7,844 nucleotides of DNA. It comes from an uncultured Gemmatimonadota bacterium. GTDB lineage: Bacteria > Gemmatimonadota > Gemmatimonadetes > Gemmatimonadales > GWC2-71-9. The DNA lies in contig CAMLLJ010000127.1 in assembly GCA_946480845.1 (NCBI GenBank), positions 1-7,844 of the forward strand, read 5' to 3'. The number at the start of each line of letters is the position of its first letter. Position 1 is the first letter of the stretch. Shown here piece by piece: positions 1-6,884 of this stretch. Under the pieces are notes generated by a model that worked only from the letters and a program-made list of their open reading frames with translations, did no database searches and was not told the DNA's origin. A program made the position numbers and the translations under genes.

Positions 1-1
1 G

Positions 2-1114
2 ATCGCCCAGGCCGCCGGCGTCTTCGGGGCTGCGGCGCCGGAGCTGGCGGAGGAGCTGAATGCGGCGGCGCGGGGGGCGCTCGAGGCGCTGACGCGGTTC
101 GGGCGGGCGCTGGGGTCGGAGATCCTGCCGAGCGATGATCCGCACGCGTTTGCGGTGGGGGAGGAGCAGTTCGCGCGGCGGTTGCATCACGAGCATGCGC
201 TGCGGGGCGGGGCAGGGGAGCTGTGGCGCTACGGGATGCACCTGGTCGAGGAGACCAGGGCGGCGGTCGAGGCGGCGGCCCGCGAGGTGGATCCGACGCG
301 CCCGTGGCGGGAAGTCGTCGAGCGGCTCATGACCGACGCGCCCGCCGGCGACGTGCTCGCGGCCTATCGCGACGAGGTCGAGCGGGCCCGCGGCTTTCTC
401 GACGAGACCGGCCTCGCCCCGCTGCCGACGGTGCCGCTCGACGTGGTGCCGACGCCGTCGTTCCTTGCGTCGCTGGTGCCGTTCGCGGCCTACGCACAAC
501 CGCCGGTCGAGCTGGGCGGGCCCGGGCTCTTCTACGTCACCGTGCCCAACGGCGCTGCGGCGGTCAGAAAGGCGGCGCCGCACTGCGTGCACCAGATCCC
601 GTCGCTCGCGGCGCACGAGGCGCTGCCGGGGCACCACCTGCAGATGACCAGCGCGCAGGGCCTCCGCTCCGAGGTGCGGCGGCACCTGTGGACGCCGGTG
701 ACGGTCGAGGGCTGGGCGCTCTACGGCGAGACCCTCATGTACGAGGGCGGCTTCTTCCGGACGCCCGAGGCGCGGCTCTTCCACCTGGTGAGCCTGCTCT
801 GGCGCGCCGCGCGCATCGTGCTCGACGTGGGCCTGCACACGCGCGGGCTGGCCCCGGCCGAGGCGGTGGACGAGCTCATCGCCAGCATGCCGATGGAGCG
901 CCGGAGCGCCGAGGCCGAGGTGCGGCGCTACTGCGCGATGCCCACGTACCAGCTTTCGTACGCCGTGGGGCGCCGCGAGATCCTCCTGCTCCGCGACGCC
1001 TACCGCGCCCGGGCGGGGGACGGCTACGAGGCGCGCGCCTTCCATGCCGACCTGCTCTCCTACGGTGGACTCCCCGTCTCACTCGCCCGCTGGGGCATGG
1101 GGCTCGACGAATGA
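2..1114 (+). CDS. DUF885 family zinc metallopeptidase, C-terminal part (5' end outside window)
   Basis: The frame is open from base 2, so the gene starts upstream of the window. The visible 370 residues match the C-terminal two thirds of DUF885 (PF05960) proteins, which are usually about 550-600 residues long. The signature HEALPGHH lies at visible residues 205-212 (bases 614-637), where the histidines and glutamate would bind zinc and activate water. A second conserved block, EGWALYGE, begins at residue 236, and its glutamate is the likely third metal ligand. The family is predicted to be a zincin peptidase, often exported or a lipoprotein; the N-terminus that would show a signal peptide is missing here. 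The GTG at 155 is an internal valine, because family-like sequence continues upstream of it. The stop overlaps the next start (ATGA, 1111-1114), which indicates an operon with translational coupling. The substrate is unknown. The family call is firm and the peptidase activity is inferred from the motif. Confidence 0.9.
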   Translation: MAQAAGVFGAAAPELAEELNAAARGALEALTRFGRALGSEILPSDDPHAFAVGEEQFARRLHHEHALRGGAGELWRYGMHLVEETRAAVEAAAREVDPTRPWREVVERLMTDAPAGDVLAAYRDEVERARGFLDETGLAPLPTVPLDVVPTPSFLASLVPFAAYAQPPVELGGPGLFYVTVPNGAAAVRKAAPHCVHQIPSLAAHEALPGHHLQMTSAQGLRSEVRRHLWTPVTVEGWALYGETLMYEGGFFRTPEARLFHLVSLLWRAARIVLDVGLHTRGLAPAEAVDELIASMPMERRSAEAEVRRYCAMPTYQLSYAVGRREILLLRDAYRARAGDGYEARAFHADLLSYGGLPVSLARWGMGLDE

Positions 1115-2094
1115 AGATCACCATCCTGACGTCGGTGGAGCAGGAGAAGGTCACCGCGGCCGACCTCGACGAGGTGGTCCCCCAGGTGGCGCGCGCCCTG
1201 CGCCGACTGGGCCACTCGGTCTCGATCCTCCCGATCTACCGCGACGTGAAGCGGCTGATCGCGAGCCTCTCGCGCCGCCGGCCCGAGCTGGTCTTCAACA
1301 TGGCCGAGATGTTCGGCGACAGCGTGATCGGCGACATGCTGATCGCCGCACTCCTCGACACCCAGGGCCTCAAGTACACCGGCAGCGGCCCCGGCGAGCT
1401 GTACCTGAGCCAGGACAAGGGCCTCAGCAAGAAGCTCCTCGACTACGAGGGGATCCTCTATCCGCGCTACGCGGTCTTCTCGCGGACCTCGGACGAGTTC
1501 GAGACCGGCGGCAACCTGCGGATGCCCCTCTTCGTGAAGCCGCTGCGCGCCGACTCGTCCATCGGGATCGGCGCCAACTCCCTGGTCTACGACACCGGCG
1601 CCCTGATGAAGCGGGTGAGCGCCATCCACCGGGAAGTCGAGGACTCGGCACTCGCCGAGGAGTACATCGAGGGGCGCGAGTTCTACGTCGGGGTGCTCGG
1701 CAACATCCAGCCGCTGGCGCTGCCGCCGGTCGAGGTGGACTTCACCGGCTTCCCCGAGGGGCAGCCCAAGGTGCTCGACAGCAAGGCGAAGTGGAGCGAG
1801 GGGAGCAAGGAGTACAAGGGGACGCGCTCGGTGATCGCCGACATCCCGGGCGAGCTGCGCGCGCGGCTGCAGAAGGTATCGATCGACGCGTATCGCGCCC
1901 TCCGCGTGCGCGACTACGGCCGGGTGGACCTCCGCCTCACCGGCACCGGCGAGATCTACGTGCTCGAGGTGAACGCGAGCTGCTACCTCGAGAAGACCGC
2001 CGAGTTCGCCATGGCGGCGCACGCGGCGGGGATCGAGTACGACGACCTCATCGGGCGGATCGTCGAGGCGGCGCTGGAGCGGTACGGCAGGTAG
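1111..2094 (+). CDS. ATP-grasp enzyme of the D-alanine-D-alanine ligase superfamily
   Basis: This 327-residue protein should be a cytosolic ligase that activates a carboxylate as an acyl phosphate with ATP and joins it to an amine. Ddl-like features appear in order: an N-terminal Rossmann-like part with FNMAEMFGD (62-70) and GLKYTGSG (86-93), a DKGLSKK lysine block (102-108), FVKPLRADSSIGIG (141-154) covering the ATP-binding lysine and glycine-rich loop, EEYIEGREFYVGVLG (183-197), and the magnesium ligands D273, E287 and N289 in RVDLRL and LEVNAS. Two regions differ from true Ddl. The glycine-rich GG-S-E start is replaced by TSVEQEK, and the block after the last metal ligand reads ASCYLEKTAEFA instead of the usual T-x-PG-M. 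Both regions touch substrate in Ddl, so D-Ala-D-Ala synthesis is doubtful. The start is fixed by the ATGA overlap with the peptidase gene; no strong Shine-Dalgarno is visible, which fits coupling. The superfamily call is confident and the substrate is unknown. Confidence 0.88.
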   Translation: MKITILTSVEQEKVTAADLDEVVPQVARALRRLGHSVSILPIYRDVKRLIASLSRRRPELVFNMAEMFGDSVIGDMLIAALLDTQGLKYTGSGPGELYLSQDKGLSKKLLDYEGILYPRYAVFSRTSDEFETGGNLRMPLFVKPLRADSSIGIGANSLVYDTGALMKRVSAIHREVEDSALAEEYIEGREFYVGVLGNIQPLALPPVEVDFTGFPEGQPKVLDSKAKWSEGSKEYKGTRSVIADIPGELRARLQKVSIDAYRALRVRDYGRVDLRLTGTGEIYVLEVNASCYLEKTAEFAMAAHAAGIEYDDLIGRIVEAALERYGR

Positions 2095-2116
2095 CTGCGG
2101 GCGCCCCGACCCGCGG
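2095..2116. terminator. Possible bidirectional hairpin between convergent genes
   Basis: The 24-base gap between two convergent stop codons contains CTGCGGG (2095-2101), an 8-base loop and CCCGCGG (2110-2116). These can pair over 7 base pairs with one T-G wobble. No T-run follows on either strand, so this is at best a weak or factor-assisted terminator. In DNA this GC-rich, short inverted repeats also arise by chance. The position between converging genes is the main support. Confidence 0.3.
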
Positions 2117-2118
2117 TA

Positions 2119-3693
2119 CTAGTGGGCCGGCACGCCGGCCGCCATCCACCACTCCCGCGCCCGCTCCTGGGTCCATTCCCCGCCAGCATCGATCTCCGCC
2201 AGCCGCGCCGACAGCTCGCGCGCTGTCTGCGGGCGCGCGCCGGGGTCCTTCGAGAGACAGGACAGGATGAGCCGGTCGAGCGCCTCCGGAATCGCCTGGC
2301 CGGTCCGGGTGGACGGCGGCGGCGGCGCCGACTGCGCATGCTGGACCAGCAGGCCCACCGACGTGTCCGACGTGAACACATACTGTCCCGTCAGCAGCCA
2401 GTAGGCGACGCACCCCGTCGCATAGAGGTCCGCGCGCCCGTCCACGGCGCTCCCCAGCGCCTGCTCCGGCGCCATGAAGGCAGGGGTGCCGTGGATGGCG
2501 TGCTCCTGGGTGTGCACGGGCACAATGGCCTCGGTCTCGCTCGACGCCTTCACGATGCCGAAGTCGAGCACCTTCACGAAGTCGTAGTCCTCGCCCAGCC
2601 GGCAGAGGAAGATGTTGGCGGGCTTGATGTCGCGATGCACCAGGCCGCACGACTCCGCCTCGGAGAGCGAGTGGCAGACCTGGCGCAGCAGGTGCACGGC
2701 TCGATTGGCCGGCACCGGGCCGAAACGCCGGACCAGCGAGTCGGCGTCGAGGCCGTCCAGCAGCTCCATTACGTAGTAGAAGGCGCCGTCGTCGGCGATC
2801 CCGAAGTCGAAGAGCTCCACCGTATGCGGCGAGCGGAGCCGCGCCGTGGCCTGCGCCTCGCGCTCGAAGCGGCGGATCGCGTCGTCGTTCCCGTTGCCCT
2901 CGTGCCCGGCGAGCGGCCGGCGCATCAGCTTGATCGCCGCCGGGCGCGCCAGCATGCGGTGCTTCGCGCGCCAGACCTCGCCCATGCCGCCCTGGCCGAG
3001 TTTCGCCTCGAGCTGATAGGCGCCCAGCTCGCGCGCGGCCTTCACGGCCCGGCCCAGCCCGTACACCACCCGCGCGCCGACGTACGCCATGCCAACGACC
3101 AGCAGGTATGGGAAGACCAGCCAGAAGAAGAACTGCATCGGGTGCGGGCGGAAGTCCGTGGCGCCCGTGGCGATGAGCGTCCCGATGACGACCGGGACCG
3201 CGCTCACGGACGCGAGCGCCGCCAGCGCGGCCCGCCGGGGCGTGGAGGGCACGACCACGGTGAACAACACCGTCCACACGGCCACCCACGAATGCCCCAT
3301 GACCCTGCCGGAATCGACGACGTCCACGCCGGTGGTGAACTCGGCGACCGCGATCCCGTAGCTGCCCAGCACTTCGAACGCGAGCCCGATCGCCATGACG
3401 GTGCCGAGCGCGAATCGCCTGCTGCCCACCACCCAGGCGACGACCAGCGCCATGACGATCGCGACGACGCTGGTGCCGCCGTACCAGAAGGTGGTGAAGA
3501 GGCGGGCCCGGTCCTCCGGGAACACCAGCGCCGGGAAGATCCCGGCCATGAAGAAGATGAAGGCGTAGAGCAGGGCGAGGGAGCGGAGCCGGCCGGCCGC
3601 CTGGCCGAGCAGGTCCGCCGGCAGCGACGACGACATGCCGCGGCTGTCCGCGGCGCGCTCGCCGGGGCGTACCAGGGTCACCTGCTGATGCAT
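2119..3693 (-). CDS. Membrane-anchored eukaryotic-like Ser/Thr protein kinase
   Basis: The protein has 524 residues with two parts. Residues about 38-210 form roughly six hydrophobic segments (near 38-58, 71-90, 96-117, 135-150, 160-178 and 187-210). Residues about 226-500 are a complete Hanks-type kinase domain facing the cytoplasm. Catalytic elements are all present: glycine loop GQGGMG (233-238), ATP lysine K255 in AIKLM, helix C glutamate E279, HRDIKPAN (353-360) with catalytic D355 and N360, DFG at 377-379, and APE at 408-410. It should phosphorylate Ser/Thr of unknown targets in response to a membrane or envelope cue. The usual bacterial order (kinase first, then one helix and PASTA repeats) is reversed here, and little follows the kinase domain. 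The ATG at 3693 is preferred over an internal ATG at 3636 because GGAG lies 6 bases before it. It sits 15 bases downstream of the metallopeptidase gene, probably in the same message. Confidence 0.95.
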   Translation of the reverse strand: MHQQVTLVRPGERAADSRGMSSSLPADLLGQAAGRLRSLALLYAFIFFMAGIFPALVFPEDRARLFTTFWYGGTSVVAIVMALVVAWVVGSRRFALGTVMAIGLAFEVLGSYGIAVAEFTTGVDVVDSGRVMGHSWVAVWTVLFTVVVPSTPRRAALAALASVSAVPVVIGTLIATGATDFRPHPMQFFFWLVFPYLLVVGMAYVGARVVYGLGRAVKAARELGAYQLEAKLGQGGMGEVWRAKHRMLARPAAIKLMRRPLAGHEGNGNDDAIRRFEREAQATARLRSPHTVELFDFGIADDGAFYYVMELLDGLDADSLVRRFGPVPANRAVHLLRQVCHSLSEAESCGLVHRDIKPANIFLCRLGEDYDFVKVLDFGIVKASSETEAIVPVHTQEHAIHGTPAFMAPEQALGSAVDGRADLYATGCVAYWLLTGQYVFTSDTSVGLLVQHAQSAPPPPSTRTGQAIPEALDRLILSCLSKDPGARPQTARELSARLAEIDAGGEWTQERAREWWMAAGVPAH

Positions 3694-3699
3694 CGCCGG

Positions 3700-3703
3700 C
3701 TCC
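3700..3703 (-). promoter_or_regulatory. Ribosome binding site of the kinase gene
   Basis: On the minus strand GGAG occupies 3703-3700, followed by 6 bases and the ATG at 3693-3691. It lies inside the 15-base gap after the metallopeptidase stop. It supports the longer kinase start over the internal ATG at 3636, which has no such motif. Confidence 0.6.
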
Positions 3704-3708
3704 GGTGC

Positions 3709-4749
3709 CTACGGGAGGTAGCTGCCGCGGTGAATGTGGTTCATGGCCAGCGCCGTGACGAACGTCGTGACCGCGACCTCCGCCGCCTGCTCGCGCGCGG
3801 CGGAATATCCCTGCTCGAGCTGCGTCGCGCGCTCGGCAAGGTGGCGCACGAGCAGGCGGGTCCGCTCGGGAAAGTGCCCGGTCCAGCGGAAGACGTTGGC
3901 CATCAGGTCCCGCTCCAGCCGCTGGAACAGGCCCGCCGCGGGGACCACCCCTTCGCGGCCGCCCGGCTCGCGGGACAGGTCATCGAAGATCGCGCGGATC
4001 GCGCCGTCGAACCCCGGCGGGAACTCGTCGGCCGACTCCGCGCCGTCGCCATAGAAATCGGCCAGCGAATAGTCGATCTCGGCCACGTCCTCGTCGAGCT
4101 CGTCGTCGGTGACCTCGGGGTCGCGGTCGGCCAGCTCGGCCATGATCCGGTCGCAGTAGCCGAGCTTGGCGCGCGCCACGGGCCAGGCGCCGTATTCCGC
4201 CCGCCAGTCGAGCCCCGGCGTCATCCAGACCGCGAACGTCTCCGACCAGTCCTCATCGGGATGCTTCTGCGCGTACCAGCCGGGGAGGTGACGCACGTGA
4301 CGGCGGCTGAACGGCTCCGGCGTGTATTCTTCCTCGTACGGCTGGGTGATCGACCCGAAGAGCTTCACCCACTCCTCGGTGTCGTAGAGGCAGTAGGCGT
4401 AGTTGACCACGTGGCCCATCTCGTGGCGCAGGTAGCGCAGGATGTCCTCGGGGTCGAAGCCCTCGATCATCCCGACCTGCTCGGCGTGCATCGCCGTCAG
4501 CTCGGCACTGGCCAGGTAGAAGGGGATGGCGATCGAGACGGTCTCGAACGGCACGCCCCACTCCGTCGAGAGGTAGTAGCGCGGGCGCAGCTTCCGGATG
4601 CCCCGCGCCTCGAGCTCCCGCTCGAATTCCGCCACCACCGGCTCGAGGCGGGTTCCCTCGATGGTGAGGCCGAGGTCCCGGATCGGGGTCGACCAGAGAT
4701 TGCTCTCCTGGAACGGGGGAGGGAGCTGCGTGTCCATGTCCGAAAACAT
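3709..4749 (-). CDS. HExxH zinc metallopeptidase-like protein, cytoplasmic
   Basis: This 346-residue protein carries HEMGH at residues 109-113 (bases 4425-4411) within LRHEMGHVVNYAY, a classic zincin helix. About 57 residues later EDWSETFAVW supplies E170 as a plausible third zinc ligand, an arrangement resembling the putative zinc-binding metallopeptidases of the Peptidase_Mx type (PF15887), though I cannot confirm that family. There is no signal peptide or membrane helix. An acidic stretch (209-225, rich in D and E) separates the catalytic part from a helical C-terminus. The frame stays open up to 4896, but that extension lies opposite the lipid kinase coding sequence and is Arg/Pro/Ser-rich, so the start is placed at ATG 4749. 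ATG 4737, four codons in, is equally possible: GAGGG at 4755-4751 is only 1 base from the first start and 13 from the second. It leads the kinase gene in an apparent operon. Substrate unknown. Confidence 0.82.
   Translation of the reverse strand: MFSDMDTQLPPPFQESNLWSTPIRDLGLTIEGTRLEPVVAEFERELEARGIRKLRPRYYLSTEWGVPFETVSIAIPFYLASAELTAMHAEQVGMIEGFDPEDILRYLRHEMGHVVNYAYCLYDTEEWVKLFGSITQPYEEEYTPEPFSRRHVRHLPGWYAQKHPDEDWSETFAVWMTPGLDWRAEYGAWPVARAKLGYCDRIMAELADRDPEVTDDELDEDVAEIDYSLADFYGDGAESADEFPPGFDGAIRAIFDDLSREPGGREGVVPAAGLFQRLERDLMANVFRWTGHFPERTRLLVRHLAERATQLEQGYSAAREQAAEVAVTTFVTALAMNHIHRGSYLP
4718..4725 (+). promoter_or_regulatory. Ribosome binding site of the lipid kinase gene
   Basis: A purine-rich GGAGGGAG lies at 4718-4725, with 10 bases between its end and the ATG at 4736. 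It decides the start of the lipid kinase gene: the frame is open back to 4598, but the upstream codons lie opposite the metallopeptidase coding sequence and do not resemble the family. The motif lies within the 5' coding part of the divergent metallopeptidase gene. Confidence 0.6.
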
Positions 4750-5659
4750 ACCCTCGCCCGGAGGGGGGCGCCGGGCGGTTGTCCCCCACAATCCCCGGGC
4801 GCGCCAGGGGATCGACGGGGTCGACGCCCAGCTCGCCCGGCTCGAGGGCGGCGGCTTCCGGCTTACCCGGGAGACCGTGACGGATCCGGACGGCATCCCC
4901 GAGCGGATCCGTCGCCATCAGGGCCAGGTGGACCTGGTCATCGTGGGCGGGGGCGACGGCACCATGAGCGCCGCCCTTCCGGGGCTGCTCGAGGCGGGAC
5001 TTCCGCTCGGGATCCTTCCCCTCGGGACGGCCAACAACCTCGCCCGGACCCTCGGCATCCCCGCAAAGCTCGATGAGGCCTGCGCCGTGATTGCCGCCGG
5101 CCACACCCGCCGCATCGACGTCGGCCGCGTCAACGACCGGGCCTTCCTCACTACCGCCAGCATGGGCCTCAGCGTGCGCATCACCGGGGAGCTGACCGGC
5201 GACGCCAAGAAGCGGTGGGGCCCGTTCGCCTATGTGGTCACGGCGCTCCGCTCGCTGGGAAATCCCCCGGACCTGCACGCCGAAATCACGTACGAAGGGA
5301 AAGTGCTGGCAGGGAAGGCCGTGCAGATCGTCGTGGGCAACGGCCGCTACTACGGGAGCGGGCTCGCCGTCGCGGAGGACGCGCGGATCGACGACGGGCG
5401 GCTCGACCTCTACGTGATCCGTCCGCAGCCGAGGTGGCGGATGATCCTGCTGGCGCCGGCGCTGAAGCAGGGCAGGCAGGGCCGGAAACGGGACGTGCTC
5501 GCGCTGTCGGCGAAGGAGGTCAGGATCACCACGCGCGAGCCGCAGGAAATCGACGTGGATGGGGAAATCGGGGCCGCGACGCCGGCCGCCTTCTCCGTGA
5601 TGGAACGCGCGCTCGAGGTGTTCGCGCCGGACGCGGGAGGAACCCGCGATCGCGGCTGA
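4736..5659 (+). CDS. Diacylglycerol kinase family lipid kinase (YegS/BmrU-like)
   Basis: The 307-residue length is normal for soluble bacterial lipid kinases of the DAGK catalytic family (PF00781), which phosphorylate diacylglycerol or a related lipid with ATP at the inner face of the membrane. The nucleotide-binding signature IVGGGDGTM lies around residues 69-77, followed by LPLGTANNLARTLGI (94-108). The C-terminal beta-sandwich shows VGNGRYYGSGLAVAEDARIDDG (200-221) and the closing EIDVDGE (271-277). The N-terminal strand reads RRAVVPHNP where the family usually has a branched-chain hydrophobic run and NP-x-x-G. The start at 4736 is supported by GGAGGGAG 10 bases upstream. This ATG shares two base pairs with a minus-strand ATG of the divergent gene. 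The transporter gene follows immediately, probably in the same transcript. Family membership is firm; whether the lipid is diacylglycerol or another sphingoid- or polyprenol-like alcohol cannot be told. Confidence 0.93.
   Translation: MSENIPSPGGGRRAVVPHNPRARQGIDGVDAQLARLEGGGFRLTRETVTDPDGIPERIRRHQGQVDLVIVGGGDGTMSAALPGLLEAGLPLGILPLGTANNLARTLGIPAKLDEACAVIAAGHTRRIDVGRVNDRAFLTTASMGLSVRITGELTGDAKKRWGPFAYVVTALRSLGNPPDLHAEITYEGKVLAGKAVQIVVGNGRYYGSGLAVAEDARIDDGRLDLYVIRPQPRWRMILLAPALKQGRQGRKRDVLALSAKEVRITTREPQEIDVDGEIGAATPAAFSVMERALEVFAPDAGGTRDRG
5635..5640 (+). promoter_or_regulatory. Strong Shine-Dalgarno ahead of the transporter gene
   Basis: GGGAGG (5635-5640, followed by AA) is the best ribosome binding site in the window, and it lies near the end of the lipid kinase gene. 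In the transporter frame the codon 8 bases later is ATC (5649-5651), not a standard start. The first standard start in that frame, GTG 5706, is 65 bases away. The site therefore either serves an ATC start or is a chance match. Confidence 0.4.
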
Positions 5660-5705
5660 CCCGGATCGTGCCCGCGTCCCGCCCGGGGTCAGGGCACTCG
5701 GCGCG

Positions 5706-6827
5706 GTGTCGTTCTTCAACGACGTCGCGAGCGAGATGGTGTACCCGCTGCTCCCCGCTTTCGTCTCGCGGCTGGGTGGTGGGGCGCTGGCGCTCGGCGC
5801 GCTCGACGGCGCGGCCGACCTGGTCTCCGCGGCCATCAAGTGGTCGAGCGGGGCGCTCGCCGACCGGCCGGGGTGGCGTCGGCCGCTGATCCTCGCGGGT
5901 TACCTGGTCGCCGTGCTGGTGCGGCCGCTGATGGCGGTGAGCTCCGCGGCGTGGCAGGTGATCGGCTTCCGCGTCGTGGACCGGGTGGGCAAGGGGCTGA
6001 GGACGCCACCACGCGATGCGCTGATCACGGAGCTCACCGTCCCGGAGGACCGCGGGCGGGCGTTCGGCTTCCATCGCGCCGCCGATCACCTGGGTGCCGT
6101 GATGGGCTCCGTCGCCGCCTGGGCGCTCCTGGCCCACGGAACGCCGGTGCGGGACGTGATCGGGTGGAGTATCGCGCCGGGCATCATCGCGTTCGTCATG
6201 CTCGCAGTCCTGCTGCGCTCGAGGGTGAGTACCCGGGCGCCGGCCCCCGCGGAAGGCCTCCGGCCCGGCGGCCCGGTGGACGCCGCGGGCCGGGTGTTCT
6301 GGGCGCCGGTCAGTGCGCTGGTGGCCCTCACGCTCGCCAGGCTTCCGGAGGCGCTCATGCTGCTCCGGCTCCAGCAGCTCGGAGTGGCGGTTCCGGTGAT
6401 TCCGCTCGTCTGGGGCGGGCTGCACGTGGTGCGGAGCGCCGGGAGCTACCCGGGCGGGCAGCTGGTGGATCGCGTGGGCCCGCGGAGCGCCGTGGCCGCG
6501 GGCGCGGTTCTCACCGCGGGGGTGATCGGAACTCTGGCCCTGCCGCTGGCGCCGGCGGCGGCCATCGCGGTGTTCCTCGCGTTCGGGCTGGCGGCGGGAC
6601 TTACCGAGTCGGCGGAGCGTGTGCTGGTGGCGCGCCTCGCGCCAGTCCGCTCCGGCAGGGGGTTCGGTGCGTATCACGCCCTCACCGGCCTGGCTGCGCT
6701 GCCGGCGGCGCTTGCCTTCGGCGCGATCTACCAGTCGCAGGGCGCTCCGGCGGCCCTTGCCGCATCTGCCGGAGCATTGCTTGCCGCGGGACTGGCCTGG
6801 TCGGCCGTCGCCCCTCGCGGCATCTGA
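5706..6827 (+). CDS. Major facilitator superfamily transporter (start uncertain)
   Basis: The 373 visible residues are strongly hydrophobic and can be divided into about 12 membrane helices, six on each side of a loop near residues 171-197, as in the major facilitator superfamily (PF07690). TM1 reads SFFNDVASEMVYPLLP, typical of a drug/metabolite-efflux-like subgroup. The loop after TM4 carries DRVGKGLRTPPRDALI (92-107), the conserved motif of that subgroup. A similar GQLVDRVG (251-258) marks the matching loop of the second half. The protein should exchange or export a small solute using the proton gradient; substrate unknown. GTG 5706 is the only standard start, but the codons just upstream (PGVRALGA before VSFF) continue the expected family sequence, so the natural N-terminus may be further up, possibly at ATC 5649. 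With that start it would overlap the lipid kinase gene by 11 bases; with GTG there is a 46-base gap. Confidence 0.88.
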   Translation: MSFFNDVASEMVYPLLPAFVSRLGGGALALGALDGAADLVSAAIKWSSGALADRPGWRRPLILAGYLVAVLVRPLMAVSSAAWQVIGFRVVDRVGKGLRTPPRDALITELTVPEDRGRAFGFHRAADHLGAVMGSVAAWALLAHGTPVRDVIGWSIAPGIIAFVMLAVLLRSRVSTRAPAPAEGLRPGGPVDAAGRVFWAPVSALVALTLARLPEALMLLRLQQLGVAVPVIPLVWGGLHVVRSAGSYPGGQLVDRVGPRSAVAAGAVLTAGVIGTLALPLAPAAAIAVFLAFGLAAGLTESAERVLVARLAPVRSGRGFGAYHALTGLAALPAALAFGAIYQSQGAPAALAASAGALLAAGLAWSAVAPRGI

Positions 6828-6847
6828 TGCCGGCATTCCGGTTCGCC

Positions 6848-6876
6848 TTGCCCAACCCCAACTCCCGCCGTACGTT
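6848..6876 (+). promoter_or_regulatory. Putative sigma-70-type promoter giving a leaderless transcript
   Basis: TTGCCC (6848-6853) and TACGTT (6871-6876) are spaced by 17 bases, as in -35 and -10 boxes; the second fits the TA-n-n-n-T pattern. Transcription would begin at or within a few bases of the dehydrogenase ATG at 6885. That ATG has no Shine-Dalgarno before it (the upstream bases read GTTGGACTCCC), so a leaderless message is consistent. Match quality is moderate and this is inference. Confidence 0.4.
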
Positions 6877-6884
6877 GGACTCCC

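Noticed and set aside
4598..4735. N-terminal extension of the lipid kinase to 353 residues
   Set aside because: This part lies opposite metallopeptidase coding sequence, is Ser/Arg-rich and does not resemble the family. ATG 4736 has a good ribosome binding site.
4750..4896. N-terminal extension of the metallopeptidase to 395 residues
   Set aside because: The extra 49 codons lie opposite the conserved start of the lipid kinase, and their Ser/Arg/Pro-rich translation looks like a shadow frame. ATG 4749 or 4737 is more likely.
2122..5076. A 984-codon open frame on the plus strand
   Set aside because: It lies opposite the kinase and metallopeptidase genes, which have clear catalytic motifs. Its translation is a low-complexity Arg/His/Gly/Ala mix with no recognisable domain, the usual mirror-frame artefact of high-GC coding DNA.
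6827..6836. Perfect palindrome ATGCCGGCAT at the transporter stop, with TGATG stop-start overlap
   Set aside because: The ATG leads into a frame different from the dehydrogenase and without recognisable content. A 10-base palindrome in DNA this GC-rich is not strong evidence for an operator, and no second copy was noticed.
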